Notes under the pieces: generated by a model
Databases searched by the model: none
The model's input: the letters and a program-made list of their open reading frames with translations, nothing else
What the model was told of the DNA's origin: nothing
Assembly (NCBI GenBank): GCA_028819215.1
Contig: JAPPMG010000038.1
Coordinates: forward strand, 1-64,000
From: Bryobacterales bacterium
GTDB lineage: Bacteria > Acidobacteriota > Terriglobia > Bryobacterales > UBA6623
Reading direction: 5' to 3'
Length of the DNA: 64,000 nucleotides
Program-made: the position numbers and the translations under genes
Shown here: positions 17,521 through 26,779 of the stretch, piece after piece
How positions within the stretch are numbered: the stretch's first letter is position 1
Layout: every line of letters starts with the position of its first letter

Positions 17521-18831
17521 TCAGACCTTTTCGGGGACCACGTAAGGGATTCGGTAGTGGCGCGAGAGCATCTCGTTGGCCATCCCGTTGCCGACGAACT
17601 GTCCGGTCTCTCGATCTGTATGCAACTGTTGCCCACAGCGGTAGCTGATATTCGCAAGGTGACACAGCTCGGCTGCGGCCGCCCCGATCTGCACGTCGGC
17701 ATTCAGTGCGTAGTGGTTTCGCGAGCGCACCGCCTCGACGAAATTGGCCATGTGCGGGCGGGGGTCCCAGATCTTGTCTTCGTGAGGCCCTTCCTCGTGG
17801 GTTTTCTGTCGCTCGTCCCCCATGAAGACGCGGAATCCGTACGGGTCCACGACCATGTAGCCTTGGTCGCCGAAGAAGATGTTGCCCACGTAGTTGCTGC
17901 CACGCAGCGGTGCGTCACCTTCGTTCGGGCTGGGCAGGTTGCGTACATCGAAGACGATCTCGGACTCGTCGAATCGAAAGTGTGCTTGCTGTGTGTTGGG
18001 GGTCTCTTGGTCGTCCTTCCAGACGAACTTGCCGCCGCTTGAGGAGATCGCCCTGGGCCTGCCGTATTCGGAGAGTCCCCAGCGGCATATGTCTATCTCA
18101 TGCACGCCCTGGTTGCCGATATCGCCGTTGCCGGTGTCCCAGAACCAATGCCAGTTGTAGGCGAAGCGGTTCGTGCTGTAGGGCCGCATTGGGGCCGGCC
18201 CGAGAAAGAGATCCCAGTCCAGGCCGGCGGGAACCGGTTCCTCGGGCGTGTGGCCGATCGACTTCCTGCGGCGGAAGCAGAGCCCGCGGGCCATGTACAC
18301 CTTGCCGATCGCGCCGTCGCGGAGCATGGCAATCGCTTTGCGCTTGTGCCCAATGGAGCGGCTCTGGGAGCCGACCTGCACCATGCGCTTGTACTTGCGG
18401 GCCGCCTTGACCATCTGCTCGCCTTCGAATGCGTTGTGGCTGGCCGGTTTTTCGACATAGACATCCTTGCCTGCCTGGCACGCCCAGATTGTGCTCAGCG
18501 CGTGCCAGTGATTGGGCGTTGCCACCGACACCGCGTCGATGTCGCCGTCCTCAAAAAGCTCGCGCATGTCCGCGTATTCCTTGGGGGCGCTGTCTTGAAG
18601 CTTGCGGACCATGGCCGACGCGCGTTCCCGCGCCTCTTGGTTGACGTCGCAGATCGCGGCGATTCTGGCACCGGGCACTTCGGAGAAAAATCCGAGATGG
18701 CCGCGCCCGCGCCCGCCCGTGCCGATGACGGCCAAGTTCACGGTGTCGTTGGCTCCAAGCACCGGAAACGCGCGGCTCGCTACGACCGCTCCCGCCCCGC
18801 GAAGGAACGTCCGTCGACTGGCTTGACTCAT
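17521..18831 (-). CDS. Exported Gfo/Idh/MocA-family oxidoreductase
   Basis: 436 residues from the ATG at 18831; the frame is open further upstream but the Tat signal (SRRTFLRGAGAVVASRAF) fixes the start. GTGGRG at residues 37-42 binds the dinucleotide, EKP lies at 127-129, and NQGVHEIDICRWGL holds the histidine expected in the active site. It resembles the exported acidobacterial members acting on sugars, and is a separate, more compact relative of the protein encoded at 11288. The gene points away from the M28 peptidase, and the two start codons touch at 18829-18832. Confidence 0.88.
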   Translation of the reverse strand: MSQASRRTFLRGAGAVVASRAFPVLGANDTVNLAVIGTGGRGRGHLGFFSEVPGARIAAICDVNQEARERASAMVRKLQDSAPKEYADMRELFEDGDIDAVSVATPNHWHALSTIWACQAGKDVYVEKPASHNAFEGEQMVKAARKYKRMVQVGSQSRSIGHKRKAIAMLRDGAIGKVYMARGLCFRRRKSIGHTPEEPVPAGLDWDLFLGPAPMRPYSTNRFAYNWHWFWDTGNGDIGNQGVHEIDICRWGLSEYGRPRAISSSGGKFVWKDDQETPNTQQAHFRFDESEIVFDVRNLPSPNEGDAPLRGSNYVGNIFFGDQGYMVVDPYGFRVFMGDERQKTHEEGPHEDKIWDPRPHMANFVEAVRSRNHYALNADVQIGAAAAELCHLANISYRCGQQLHTDRETGQFVGNGMANEMLSRHYRIPYVVPEKV

Positions 18832-20368
18832 GGCGTACAGCGTACTACAGGGACCTTGCGGTCCCATCTGTGATACCTTCACTTGCTTGTTGCCGATCCG
18901 ACATCTGATCCGCGCTCTGCTGCTGGCGGGCTTGGTAGCTGAGCTTGCCGTCCCGGCGGTGCTCGGGCGCGTCGAGACGGCTGTGCGCACGTCGCAAGGC
19001 CTCGAGTCCGACTTGCGAACCCTGTGCGACGCGATCGGCCCGCGCATGGCCGGGACCGAGGCGATGCAGGACGCCCTGCAGTGGGGACTGCGGTCGTTTC
19101 AAGAAGCTGGCTTGCAGAACGCAAGCCTAGAGCCGGTTCCGATCCCGCTGGCGTGGCGCGAGGGGGCGACCAGAATCGAGGTGGTAGAGCCGCGACCCTT
19201 CCGGTTGCGTGCCGCCGCCTCGGCTTTCTCTCCAAGTGTCCTGGAGCCGATGGAGGGAGAGCTGGCGCTAGGAGGGGGTGGCCAGGAAGGGGCGGTTCTC
19301 CGGGCCGGCGAGAGATTGCGCGGCAAGATCGTCTTGGTGGAATTGCGCGAGGCTTCCTCAATGGAGAGCTTGGGCGTGTCCCAGCGCGATTCGATGGTGG
19401 CCGTCCGCGAGGCTGCCGAGGTTGGCGCCCTCGCTGTGCTGATCGTGTCAACCCGCCCGCAGCAACTCCTATATCGACACGTCAACAACCTCTCGGCGCA
19501 GCTGGATCCGATTCCATCTGCACTGGTGTCTCGCGAAGAGGGCCTGCGGCTCGCGCGCCTGCTCGAACACGGTGAGAGCGTGCGGGTCCGAATGGAAATG
19601 CCCAATCAGATTGGACCTTCGTTCGAGACGGCCAACGTCGTGGCAGACATTCCCGGAGAAGGCCTGCCGGACGAGATCGTGCTGCTCGGAGCCCACCTCG
19701 ATTCGTGGGACATGGGAACGGGGTGCTTGGACAATGCCGTGAACGTCGCCCTGGTCCTGCATGTCGCCCGCGCGATCGCCGAAGCGGGAGTTCGCCCGCT
19801 GCGTACGTTGCGTTTCGTGCTTTTCGGGGGCGAGGAATTCGGCCTGTTCGGATCGCTGGCGTATGTCGATTCGCATCGCGCCGAACTCGACCACCACGTG
19901 GTGACTATCGTGCATGACATGGGAGGCGGGCCGCTGAGCGGCTACTCGACCGGAGGCCGCCGGGATCTATTGCGCCAAGTCGAGCGGCTGCTTGGCGGCG
20001 CGGACGAATTCGGGCGCTTTCGGCACACTGCGAAGGCTTACTTCATGAGCGACAACTTCACGTTCATGCTGCAGGGCGTGCCGTCCCTGTTCGCGGTGCA
20101 GGAGACTTCGGACTATTACTCCTCCTATCACTCCGAGGCCGACACGTTCGACAAGGTCGACATCGACAGCGTCAGGAGTTCGGCGGTGGTTGCCGCACGG
20201 ACGCTAGTCGGGATCGCGCAAGAGACTGAGCGCATCGCTGAGAGGTTGTCGGCGGCCGAAGTTTCAAGATGGCTTCAGGGCCAGGGGCTGATCAGGCACT
20301 TGCGGTTCCTGGGCGTCTGGGATGAATGGCGGCCGCAACGGGACGGCGCCGGCTTCGATTCGAACTGA
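18830..20368 (+). CDS. Secreted M28-family zinc peptidase
   Basis: About 512 residues from the ATG at 18830, or about 493 from a TTG at 18887 that sits closer to the signal peptide (LIRALLLAGLVAELAVPAVLG); I regard the start as open. A protease-associated (PA-like) domain lies in the middle (RGKIVLVELREASS...GALAVLIVS). The zinc ligands of M28 follow: HLDSWD, CLDNAVN, GGEEFGLFG, VHDMGGG and YHSEADTFDKVD. These enzymes are aminopeptidases or carboxypeptidases that act on extracytoplasmic peptides. The carboxyltransferase gene starts 35 bases downstream. Confidence 0.88.
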   Translation: MAYSVLQGPCGPICDTFTCLLPIRHLIRALLLAGLVAELAVPAVLGRVETAVRTSQGLESDLRTLCDAIGPRMAGTEAMQDALQWGLRSFQEAGLQNASLEPVPIPLAWREGATRIEVVEPRPFRLRAAASAFSPSVLEPMEGELALGGGGQEGAVLRAGERLRGKIVLVELREASSMESLGVSQRDSMVAVREAAEVGALAVLIVSTRPQQLLYRHVNNLSAQLDPIPSALVSREEGLRLARLLEHGESVRVRMEMPNQIGPSFETANVVADIPGEGLPDEIVLLGAHLDSWDMGTGCLDNAVNVALVLHVARAIAEAGVRPLRTLRFVLFGGEEFGLFGSLAYVDSHRAELDHHVVTIVHDMGGGPLSGYSTGGRRDLLRQVERLLGGADEFGRFRHTAKAYFMSDNFTFMLQGVPSLFAVQETSDYYSSYHSEADTFDKVDIDSVRSSAVVAARTLVGIAQETERIAERLSAAEVSRWLQGQGLIRHLRFLGVWDEWRPQRDGAGFDSN

Positions 20369-20403
20369 GCGATGGCTCGCTGGCGGATTGGTAGGGTAGG
20401 GCG

Positions 20404-22038
20404 ATGGCGTTTCCACTCGGCCCGCAGTCCGGCCTGACGGGTCCGGATGCCGAAGAGCGAGGCGCGCGGCGCGCCTACATGCACGCGCTGATTGCCGAGT
20501 TGCAGGAACTGGAGGACGCGATCCGGCTTGGCGGCGGCCCCAAGCGGATCGAGCGGCAGCGCAAGGCGGGCAAGCTGCTGGCGCGGGAGCGCATCGCGGC
20601 CCTGCTGGACGAAGGCGAGGAACTGTTGGAACTGGGCCTGCTCATGGCCCACGACGCCCACGGCGGCGTGGCTCCGGCGGCGGGCGTCGTGACCGGGATC
20701 GGCCGGGTGGGCGGCCGTCAGGTTGCTGTGATGGCCAATGATGCCACGGTGAAGGCTGGCAGTTGGTTTCCCGAGACTGTCTCGAAGGTGCTGCGTATCC
20801 AAGAGGCAGCGATGCGCTGCCGCATCCCGATCGTGTACTTGGTAGATTCCGCCGGAGTGTTCCTGCCGGAGCAGCACGGCACGTTTCCGGGAAAATATGG
20901 CGGCGCGCGGATATTCCACAATTGCGCCCGCATGCGCCGCCAATTGAGGATTCCGCAGATTTCCGCCGTGATGGGACAGTGCATCGCTGGCGGCGCATAC
21001 CTGCCCGCCCTGAGCGATGTGATCCTCATGGTGGAGGGCACGAGCTTCATGGGCCTGGGCGGACCGAACCTGGTCCAAGGCGCGATCGGCCAACAGGTCG
21101 AGGCGGAGGCTCTCGGTGGAGCATCCATGCATACCGAGCGAAGCGGCGTCGCGCACTACCGCGTGGCTGACGATGAGGAGTGCATCGCCCGCATCCGGAC
21201 GCTATTGCTCGGGCTCCCCCGCTCTCCTTCAGCGCCGCTGAACCGATCGGAACCTGTGTCCAGCGGAGGGCTTGACGAGATCTTGCCGAGCGACCGCCGC
21301 CTGCCCTACGACATGCATGCCGTCGTCCGGCGCATCGTGGATCGGGACGGGTGCGTGGAATTCATGGCCGGGCGCGCCCCGGAACTGCTGTGCGCGAATG
21401 TCCAGGTCGGGGGATGGCCGGTTGGATTGATCGCCAACCGGCGGGGCTTGTTCCGCGACGGCGACAGTACCCGCATCGGAGCCATCATCTACGCCGAGAC
21501 AGCCCGCAAGGCGGCTGAATTCGTACAGAAGTGCGACCGCCAAGGCCACCCGCTGGTCTACTTCCAGGACGTCACCGGCTTCATGGTCGGGCCCCAGGCC
21601 GAGCGGAGCGGCATCATTCGCGCCGGTGCCGAAATGGTCGAATCGATGGCAACGACACGGGTGCCCAAGATCGTGGTGACCTTGCGGCACGCTAGCGGGG
21701 CGGGGTACTACGCGATGGCTGGCCAGGGGTTCGATCCGGAGTTCATTTTCGGCTGGCCGACGGCCCGAGTCGGCGTCATGGAGGGCGAATCGGCCGTCCA
21801 GGCGATGTTCGCGAGCGAGTTGCGGGCCCCGGAAGGAGATGAGTCCGGCCCGCCGGAAGACTTGCTGCACGAAATCGAGCGCACCCGCCAGCAATATGAC
21901 CGCACGCTCGACGCAAAATGGTGCGCTTCGAAAGGGCACGTAGATGCCATCATCCGCCCGGAGGCCACGCGAAACGTCTTGATCGGCTGCTTGGAGGCCG
22001 TTCACGGTCACGGGTATGCGCTAGTGACCGAGGGCTGA
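20404..22038 (+). CDS. Acyl-CoA carboxylase beta (carboxyltransferase) subunit
   Basis: 544 residues with the two crotonase-like halves of the propionyl-/methylcrotonyl-CoA carboxylase beta family. The N half has LARERIAALLD, PIVYLVDSAGVFLPEQ and GQCIAGGAYLPALSD; the C half has HPLVYFQDVTGFMVG, ASGAGYYAMAG and FIFGWPTARVGVM. It moves a carboxyl group from biotin to an acyl-CoA. The DSAGVFLPEQ segment resembles the methylcrotonyl-CoA type, which would point to leucine breakdown. No biotin carboxylase or biotin carrier gene is nearby, so the partner must be elsewhere. Confidence 0.9.
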   Translation: MAFPLGPQSGLTGPDAEERGARRAYMHALIAELQELEDAIRLGGGPKRIERQRKAGKLLARERIAALLDEGEELLELGLLMAHDAHGGVAPAAGVVTGIGRVGGRQVAVMANDATVKAGSWFPETVSKVLRIQEAAMRCRIPIVYLVDSAGVFLPEQHGTFPGKYGGARIFHNCARMRRQLRIPQISAVMGQCIAGGAYLPALSDVILMVEGTSFMGLGGPNLVQGAIGQQVEAEALGGASMHTERSGVAHYRVADDEECIARIRTLLLGLPRSPSAPLNRSEPVSSGGLDEILPSDRRLPYDMHAVVRRIVDRDGCVEFMAGRAPELLCANVQVGGWPVGLIANRRGLFRDGDSTRIGAIIYAETARKAAEFVQKCDRQGHPLVYFQDVTGFMVGPQAERSGIIRAGAEMVESMATTRVPKIVVTLRHASGAGYYAMAGQGFDPEFIFGWPTARVGVMEGESAVQAMFASELRAPEGDESGPPEDLLHEIERTRQQYDRTLDAKWCASKGHVDAIIRPEATRNVLIGCLEAVHGHGYALVTEG

Positions 22039-22125
22039 CCGCCGCCTCCTTGGCCGACCCGAAACGGGAGCCAAAGCGCCGGCGTCAAATTTCAAGGGCC
22101 TGTGCAAGAATCAAGAATTGGCGCG

Positions 22126-25100
22126 ATGAGAGGGAGGGGCATCTTCGCAGCCGTCGGCGCTCTTGCCATAGCGTCCGTCGCCGTCGGCCCTGTATTCGCG
22201 GCTCCCGCGCACTTCGACAAGGTCGCCTGCGGGAATCCGCGCGCTGCCCAGGAAGCTGTTTTCCTGGCGCAGCAGCGGCGGTTGTTGGAGAGGAAGGAGC
22301 GCTTCAGGGCCCGCGCCCAATCTGGACCGTCGGTGCCGACTAGCGTGGATGGCATCGCGATCGTCGAAGCCACGGACGAAGTGCTCTCGCCGCCTCGCCC
22401 GTTTGACCTAGCCGAGTCGTCGATCACGATCACGCCCGAGCGGGATAGTTTCCGAGTCGCAGTTTCAAGATTTCCCGGAGGGGCACCGCTGCCCCAAGAA
22501 GGAATTCCATTGGATTTGGAGGATGACGACTTCAAGCTCGTCCAATTGCCGTTTGAGTTTCCATACTACGGTTCTTCCCACGACAGGCTCTTCGTCAATT
22601 CCGACGGCAATCTCACCTTCGTGCATCCGGAGGCGAGTTCCTGGCCTAGGAGCTATCAGCGGGCTGCCGCCGGTCCGGCGCGGATTGCCCCCCTGTTTCG
22701 CGATCTAGATCCGAGCCGTGGAGGAAGCGTCCGAGTCGCGGCTACATCCGAAGCGCTGACCGTGGCATGGCATGCTGTGCCGCTGTTTACCGAGGGTCCC
22801 GTAGGAGACCCGCAGACGTTCCAAGTGACGATCCAACGAGATGGCGGAATCGAGTTCCGCTATGGGGAAGTAAACCTCCTCGAAGCGGTGGTCGGTTTGT
22901 TCGGCGGCCAAGCCATCAGTGGTGCCGTAGCAGTCGACTGGAGTTCAGTCGAGTCCATGCTTTTCGATGGGGGCAGCATCCTAGCCGAGGTCTTCATGAG
23001 CGATCCGGCTATCGATGAAGTTGCCATGGTGCGTTCGTTCTATCGCACCCAAGAGGATGCTTACGACACGGTGATTATTTTCAACGATCTTGACATGGCT
23101 GCGGGCGATGCTTCTCTTGCTCACGCCTATACCGTGCGGAACGAGGTTCGCGGAATCAACGAATATATCTCCGATTACGGTCGCCTATACGGTTCGCCGC
23201 GTCGCCTTTCGGCGTTCGTCAATATGGGCGCGCTATCGGACTACCCTGCCAGCCCGGCTGCGCCGATTCGCGGACTGCCGTATTCTTCGATGCTGACGAT
23301 CTTGGCGCACGAGGTCGGACACCGGTTCCTGGCTTACACGCCCTTCAAGGACCCCGAGACCGGCGAGCTGTCCGATGCCCTGCTCGGGCGCCAGTTCGCG
23401 CACTGGAGCTTTTTCTTGAACTCTAGCGCTTCTGTGCTCGAGGGCAATGCCATCACGGACAATGGCGAGGGCACCAGTCCCCGTTTCGAGACCACCGCTG
23501 CCACACAGACTTACAGCCTCCTGGACCAGTACTTGATGGGACTGCGGGATCCGTCGGAGGTGCCGCCGACGTTCTTGGTCACGAACCCCACGTCGACGAC
23601 GGCGTCACTCGGAAATGCGTCACGCACGCCGGAAGTCGGTGTAGAGTTCGACGGAGTCCGCAAGGAGATCCGCGTCGAGGACATCATCGAGGCAGTAGGT
23701 CCCCGCCGGCCCGACACTTCGGTGTCCCAGAGACAGTTCCGCCAGGCGTTCGTCCTGCTGGTCGATGAGGGTGTCCAGCCCAAGCCGGAATCGCTGCGCA
23801 CGTTGAGGCAGTTGCGAAGGTGGTGGCTCTCATTCGTCGATTTGCATTTGGAAGCTAGGGCTTCGAGTTCGGCCGACCTCGTGCGAATGCTGCACTTGTC
23901 AACGTGGCCCGCAGGCGGGCTGCTGGTCGGCTGTGCCGGCCCTGGGCAGGTCATGATCGCCGAGTCCCGCGACACAGATCTCGTCGTGAACCTGCGGCTT
24001 GACAGTGCAATTGCCGAAATCCCCTCCACCGTGACGATCCCGGCCGGGGAAGTGTCGGCCGAATTTGAGGCTCGCGGACTCGAATCCGGCACGGCAACCC
24101 TGACGGCGGAAGCAGCCGAGACCGGCTATGACCGCTTGGAGACTCGATTGGTGGTACGGGCGGACGCCACCGAGCTCAGCTTGGAGCAGCTGCACATCCC
24201 GGAGCAATATGGCATTGCGGGCTCGCCGCTGGGTGCGCCGCTGGAGTACCGAGTTCGGGATGAGAACTTGGTGCCCTATAGCGGTGTCGAGCTTGCATTC
24301 ACGGCGACCGGCGCGGATGCCGCCGAACTCCCTTCCAGTCGGACCGACGCGTCGGGACGAGCCCAGATCGACTGGCCCTTGGCGTCTTCGGCGGGCCAGC
24401 AGACACTGACGGCAAGCATTAGCGGTGCGCCGGACAGCAGCGTCGAGACCCAAGCGGTCGCTTCAGAGAATCCGCCCGCGGTGATGGCCGCTCTCACAGC
24501 CAATGCTGCCAGTGGTGAGACTACCGAAGCAGGCCGGGGCTTCGCCCGCGGGAGCTTGGTGACGATCTACGGCAATGCTCTGGCGACCGGGCCGTTCGAA
24601 GCTGACACGCTGTTGCTGTTCGGCAATCCGGCTCTTCCGGTGGATCTGGGCCTGACCAGCGCGCATGTCGCTGGAGTGGCAGCTCCGCTGGTAAAGGTGT
24701 CGACGACAGAGATTACCTTTCAGTTGCCTTTCCAGATCCCAGCGGATACGGCGGAAATCGTGGTGTCTTCCCCGTTCGGGCGTACAGACCCTGTGACGAT
24801 CCCCTTGGGGCCCGCACAGCCGGGCATCTTCCCGGATCGGGTGAGCGGGGGGGCGCGCGCTGCCGTGATAGATCCGAACAATCCGGGAGGCGGCGTGTTG
24901 CCACGTGCGGGGGGCTTGCTGGAAATCTATGGCACCGGATTCGGAGCGGTCAGCCCGCCCGGGCGCACGGGGCGACCCGGGCTCTCGATGCCTAGGCAGA
25001 ACGTGGTCGCAGAGACGGAAGCGTGGGTGGACGAACAGCCCGTCACGGTCACCATGAGCGCACTGGCATCTTTCGAAGCGGGCGTTTATGTGGTCACACT

Positions 25101-25194
25101 GGACCTGCCGGCGGATCTCGAAGCCGGCGATCACACGGTCAAGATTGCAGTGGGCGGGCAGGAGAGCAATTCGGTCGCGTTCGAGTCAGAATAG
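22126..25194 (+). CDS. Secreted multi-domain HExxH protein with a Solibacter-type C-terminal domain
   Basis: 1,022 residues from the ATG at 22126 (signal GIFAAVGALAIASVAVGPVFAA). In order: an N-terminal region of about 130 residues; a nidogen-like beta domain (PFEFPYYGSSHDRLFVNSDG) near 145-270; a catalytic-type zinc region with HEVGH at 395-399, AHWSFFLNSSASVLEGN and QYLMGLRDP; an Ig-like (Big) repeat around 630-780; and a C-terminal domain of about 220 residues with RGSLVTIYGNALA and LEIYGTGFGAV, matching the acidobacterial TIGR03437 type. The HExxH and the later H/E residues suggest a metallopeptidase, but the family is uncharacterised, so proteolysis is inference. The protein should be surface-exposed or released. 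Confidence 0.82.
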   Translation: MRGRGIFAAVGALAIASVAVGPVFAAPAHFDKVACGNPRAAQEAVFLAQQRRLLERKERFRARAQSGPSVPTSVDGIAIVEATDEVLSPPRPFDLAESSITITPERDSFRVAVSRFPGGAPLPQEGIPLDLEDDDFKLVQLPFEFPYYGSSHDRLFVNSDGNLTFVHPEASSWPRSYQRAAAGPARIAPLFRDLDPSRGGSVRVAATSEALTVAWHAVPLFTEGPVGDPQTFQVTIQRDGGIEFRYGEVNLLEAVVGLFGGQAISGAVAVDWSSVESMLFDGGSILAEVFMSDPAIDEVAMVRSFYRTQEDAYDTVIIFNDLDMAAGDASLAHAYTVRNEVRGINEYISDYGRLYGSPRRLSAFVNMGALSDYPASPAAPIRGLPYSSMLTILAHEVGHRFLAYTPFKDPETGELSDALLGRQFAHWSFFLNSSASVLEGNAITDNGEGTSPRFETTAATQTYSLLDQYLMGLRDPSEVPPTFLVTNPTSTTASLGNASRTPEVGVEFDGVRKEIRVEDIIEAVGPRRPDTSVSQRQFRQAFVLLVDEGVQPKPESLRTLRQLRRWWLSFVDLHLEARASSSADLVRMLHLSTWPAGGLLVGCAGPGQVMIAESRDTDLVVNLRLDSAIAEIPSTVTIPAGEVSAEFEARGLESGTATLTAEAAETGYDRLETRLVVRADATELSLEQLHIPEQYGIAGSPLGAPLEYRVRDENLVPYSGVELAFTATGADAAELPSSRTDASGRAQIDWPLASSAGQQTLTASISGAPDSSVETQAVASENPPAVMAALTANAASGETTEAGRGFARGSLVTIYGNALATGPFEADTLLLFGNPALPVDLGLTSAHVAGVAAPLVKVSTTEITFQLPFQIPADTAEIVVSSPFGRTDPVTIPLGPAQPGIFPDRVSGGARAAVIDPNNPGGGVLPRAGGLLEIYGTGFGAVSPPGRTGRPGLSMPRQNVVAETEAWVDEQPVTVTMSALASFEAGVYVVTLDLPADLEAGDHTVKIAVGGQESNSVAFESE

Positions 25195-25224
25195 GACGAA
25201 ACGCCATGTCGCTAGACTCTTAGC

Positions 25225-25905
25225 ATGTTGGGCGCGGTGCTTCGCTGGGGTCTCTTCACAAGTACCGTCCTCGCGCTGGTCTTGGTGCCCTTCTTGCTGT
25301 TCGAAGAGAGCATCGCGCGTCTCTCGGAAGCGCTGCTGCAAGGCTCCGCAGGCGGGCTCTCGGTCGGTGTGGCCGTCGTGTTGCTGCTTGCCTCCGACCT
25401 GTTCGTGCCCGTCCCCTCGAGCTTGGTGGCGACAGCTTCGGGGATATTGTTGGGTCTGGTGCCGGGCATGGCTGCCACATGGGTCGGGATGCAGTCCGGG
25501 GCGCTCGCCGGTTACGGCGTCGGCCGCCTGGCTGGCAGGCGGGTCGCCGCCCGCATGGTGGGCGAGTCCGAGCTTCAGCGCGCCGCCCGCGCGCATGCCC
25601 GTTGGGGCGGGCTCTTCCTGATTGCGTCGCGCGCCGTGCCAGTTCTGGCCGAGGGTTCGGTTGTCATCGCGGGGGCGGCGAACATGCCGCTTCTGCGCTT
25701 CTTTGGTTGTGTCGGCATGTCGAATCTCGCGATTGCGGCGGTCTATGCCGGTGTGGGAGCATTCGTCCGCGACGTCAACACGTTCTTGGTCGCGTTTGCG
25801 GCTTCTATCCTGCTTCCCGGGTCTCTGATGCTGGCGCAGCGGGCTCTTGCGGGGCGGGCGGCACGCGGCTCTGCGGCCACGCGATGGGGACGGACCGTCC
25901 GATAG
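25225..25905 (+). CDS. VTT-domain (DedA/TVP38-like) membrane protein
   Basis: 226 residues with about five hydrophobic segments and the re-entrant VTT/SNARE-associated pattern (SDLFVPVPSSLVATASGILLG, GLFLIASRAVPVLAEGSVVIAGAA). Relatives move undecaprenyl phosphate or other lipids across the membrane. The basic C-terminal tail (RAARGSAATRWGR) should face the cytoplasm. The SAM-cleaving enzyme gene starts 19 bases after it, so the two are probably one operon. Which substrate it moves cannot be read. Confidence 0.8.
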   Translation: MLGAVLRWGLFTSTVLALVLVPFLLFEESIARLSEALLQGSAGGLSVGVAVVLLLASDLFVPVPSSLVATASGILLGLVPGMAATWVGMQSGALAGYGVGRLAGRRVAARMVGESELQRAARAHARWGGLFLIASRAVPVLAEGSVVIAGAANMPLLRFFGCVGMSNLAIAAVYAGVGAFVRDVNTFLVAFAASILLPGSLMLAQRALAGRAARGSAATRWGRTVR

Positions 25906-25924
25906 CGGGGCGGGGAGAGCGGGC

Positions 25925-26713
25925 ATGTCGCAAGTGTTGCCGGGCGTGCTGACGCTGACGACCGACTTTGGCTACCGCGACCACTATGTCGGGGCGATGA
26001 AGGGCGTGGTGGCCAGTCTCGCTCCGGGCGTGCAGGTCTTTGACGTCACCCACGACGTGCCGAGCTTCGACATTGCCGAGGGCGCCTTCGCGATCGCGCA
26101 GACGTGGCGGAGCTATCCCGACGGCACGGTCCACGTGGTGGTCGTGGATCCCGGAGTGGGGTCGTCGCGGGCACCCATTGCGGCTGCCGCGGGCGGGCAC
26201 TTTTTCGTCGCACCCGACAATGGAGTGCTCTCACAGGTCTTGGAATCGGCCGGGACGTCCAGCATTCGCCGAGTCGATACCCGGCATGGGCTGGAGGCGA
26301 TCAGCCGCACGTTTCACGGGCGCGACCTGTTCGCCCCGGTGGCGGCTAGATTGGCTGCCGGCCTGATGTTCGAGGATGTCGGCCCTAGCATGGCTGAACC
26401 GATCCGGCTTCCGCCGGTCACTGTCACCGCTGGCATCGGGGCCGTGCTCCACGTGGACCGGTTCGGCAACATCGTGACCAGCTTTCGTCCGGAGAACCTG
26501 ACTGACGGTTCCGGCCTGGAGGTCGCCGGAAGGGTCGTTGGCTCGCGAGCCGATTCGTACGCCGATGCTCCCGAGGGTGAGCCGTTCCTGATCTTGGGTA
26601 GTTCTGGATACGTGGAGATTTCGCTGAACCGGGGCAGCGCGGCCGCTTCGCTGCAGGCGCGCGCGGGAGCGCGCGTGGCGCTGGCACGCCTTCGGTCTGG
26701 CGAGGGAGGATAG
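25925..26713 (+). CDS. SAM hydroxide adenosyltransferase (DUF62 family)
   Basis: 262 residues from the ATG at 25925, supported by GGGGAG upstream. LTTDFGYRDHYVG opens the fold and DPGVGSSR follows. The hydrolase triad is visible as D in VDPGVG, R in SSRAP, and H in TFHGRDLFAPVAA. The enzyme cleaves S-adenosylmethionine with water to adenosine and methionine. The intact triad indicates the hydrolase rather than a fluorinase or chlorinase. The C-terminal barrel has DRFGNIVTSF. It probably sets SAM level, but the physiological role of the family is unclear. Confidence 0.88.
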   Translation: MSQVLPGVLTLTTDFGYRDHYVGAMKGVVASLAPGVQVFDVTHDVPSFDIAEGAFAIAQTWRSYPDGTVHVVVVDPGVGSSRAPIAAAAGGHFFVAPDNGVLSQVLESAGTSSIRRVDTRHGLEAISRTFHGRDLFAPVAARLAAGLMFEDVGPSMAEPIRLPPVTVTAGIGAVLHVDRFGNIVTSFRPENLTDGSGLEVAGRVVGSRADSYADAPEGEPFLILGSSGYVEISLNRGSAAASLQARAGARVALARLRSGEGG

Positions 26714-26730
26714 CGCTCCCGAGGCCCCGT

Positions 26731-26767
26731 CCTAGCGGCCGTCGCGGCCCTTGCCGGTCCGGCTAGG
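26731..26767. terminator. Inverted repeats between convergent genes
   Basis: CCTAGC (26731-26736) pairs with GCTAGG (26762-26767), with GGCC/GGCC and GCCGG/CCGGC repeats inside. It fills the 66-base gap between the converging SAM-hydrolase and fhs genes and could end both transcripts. No T-tract is present. Confidence 0.35.
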
Positions 26768-26779
26768 CTCGCCGAGGAA

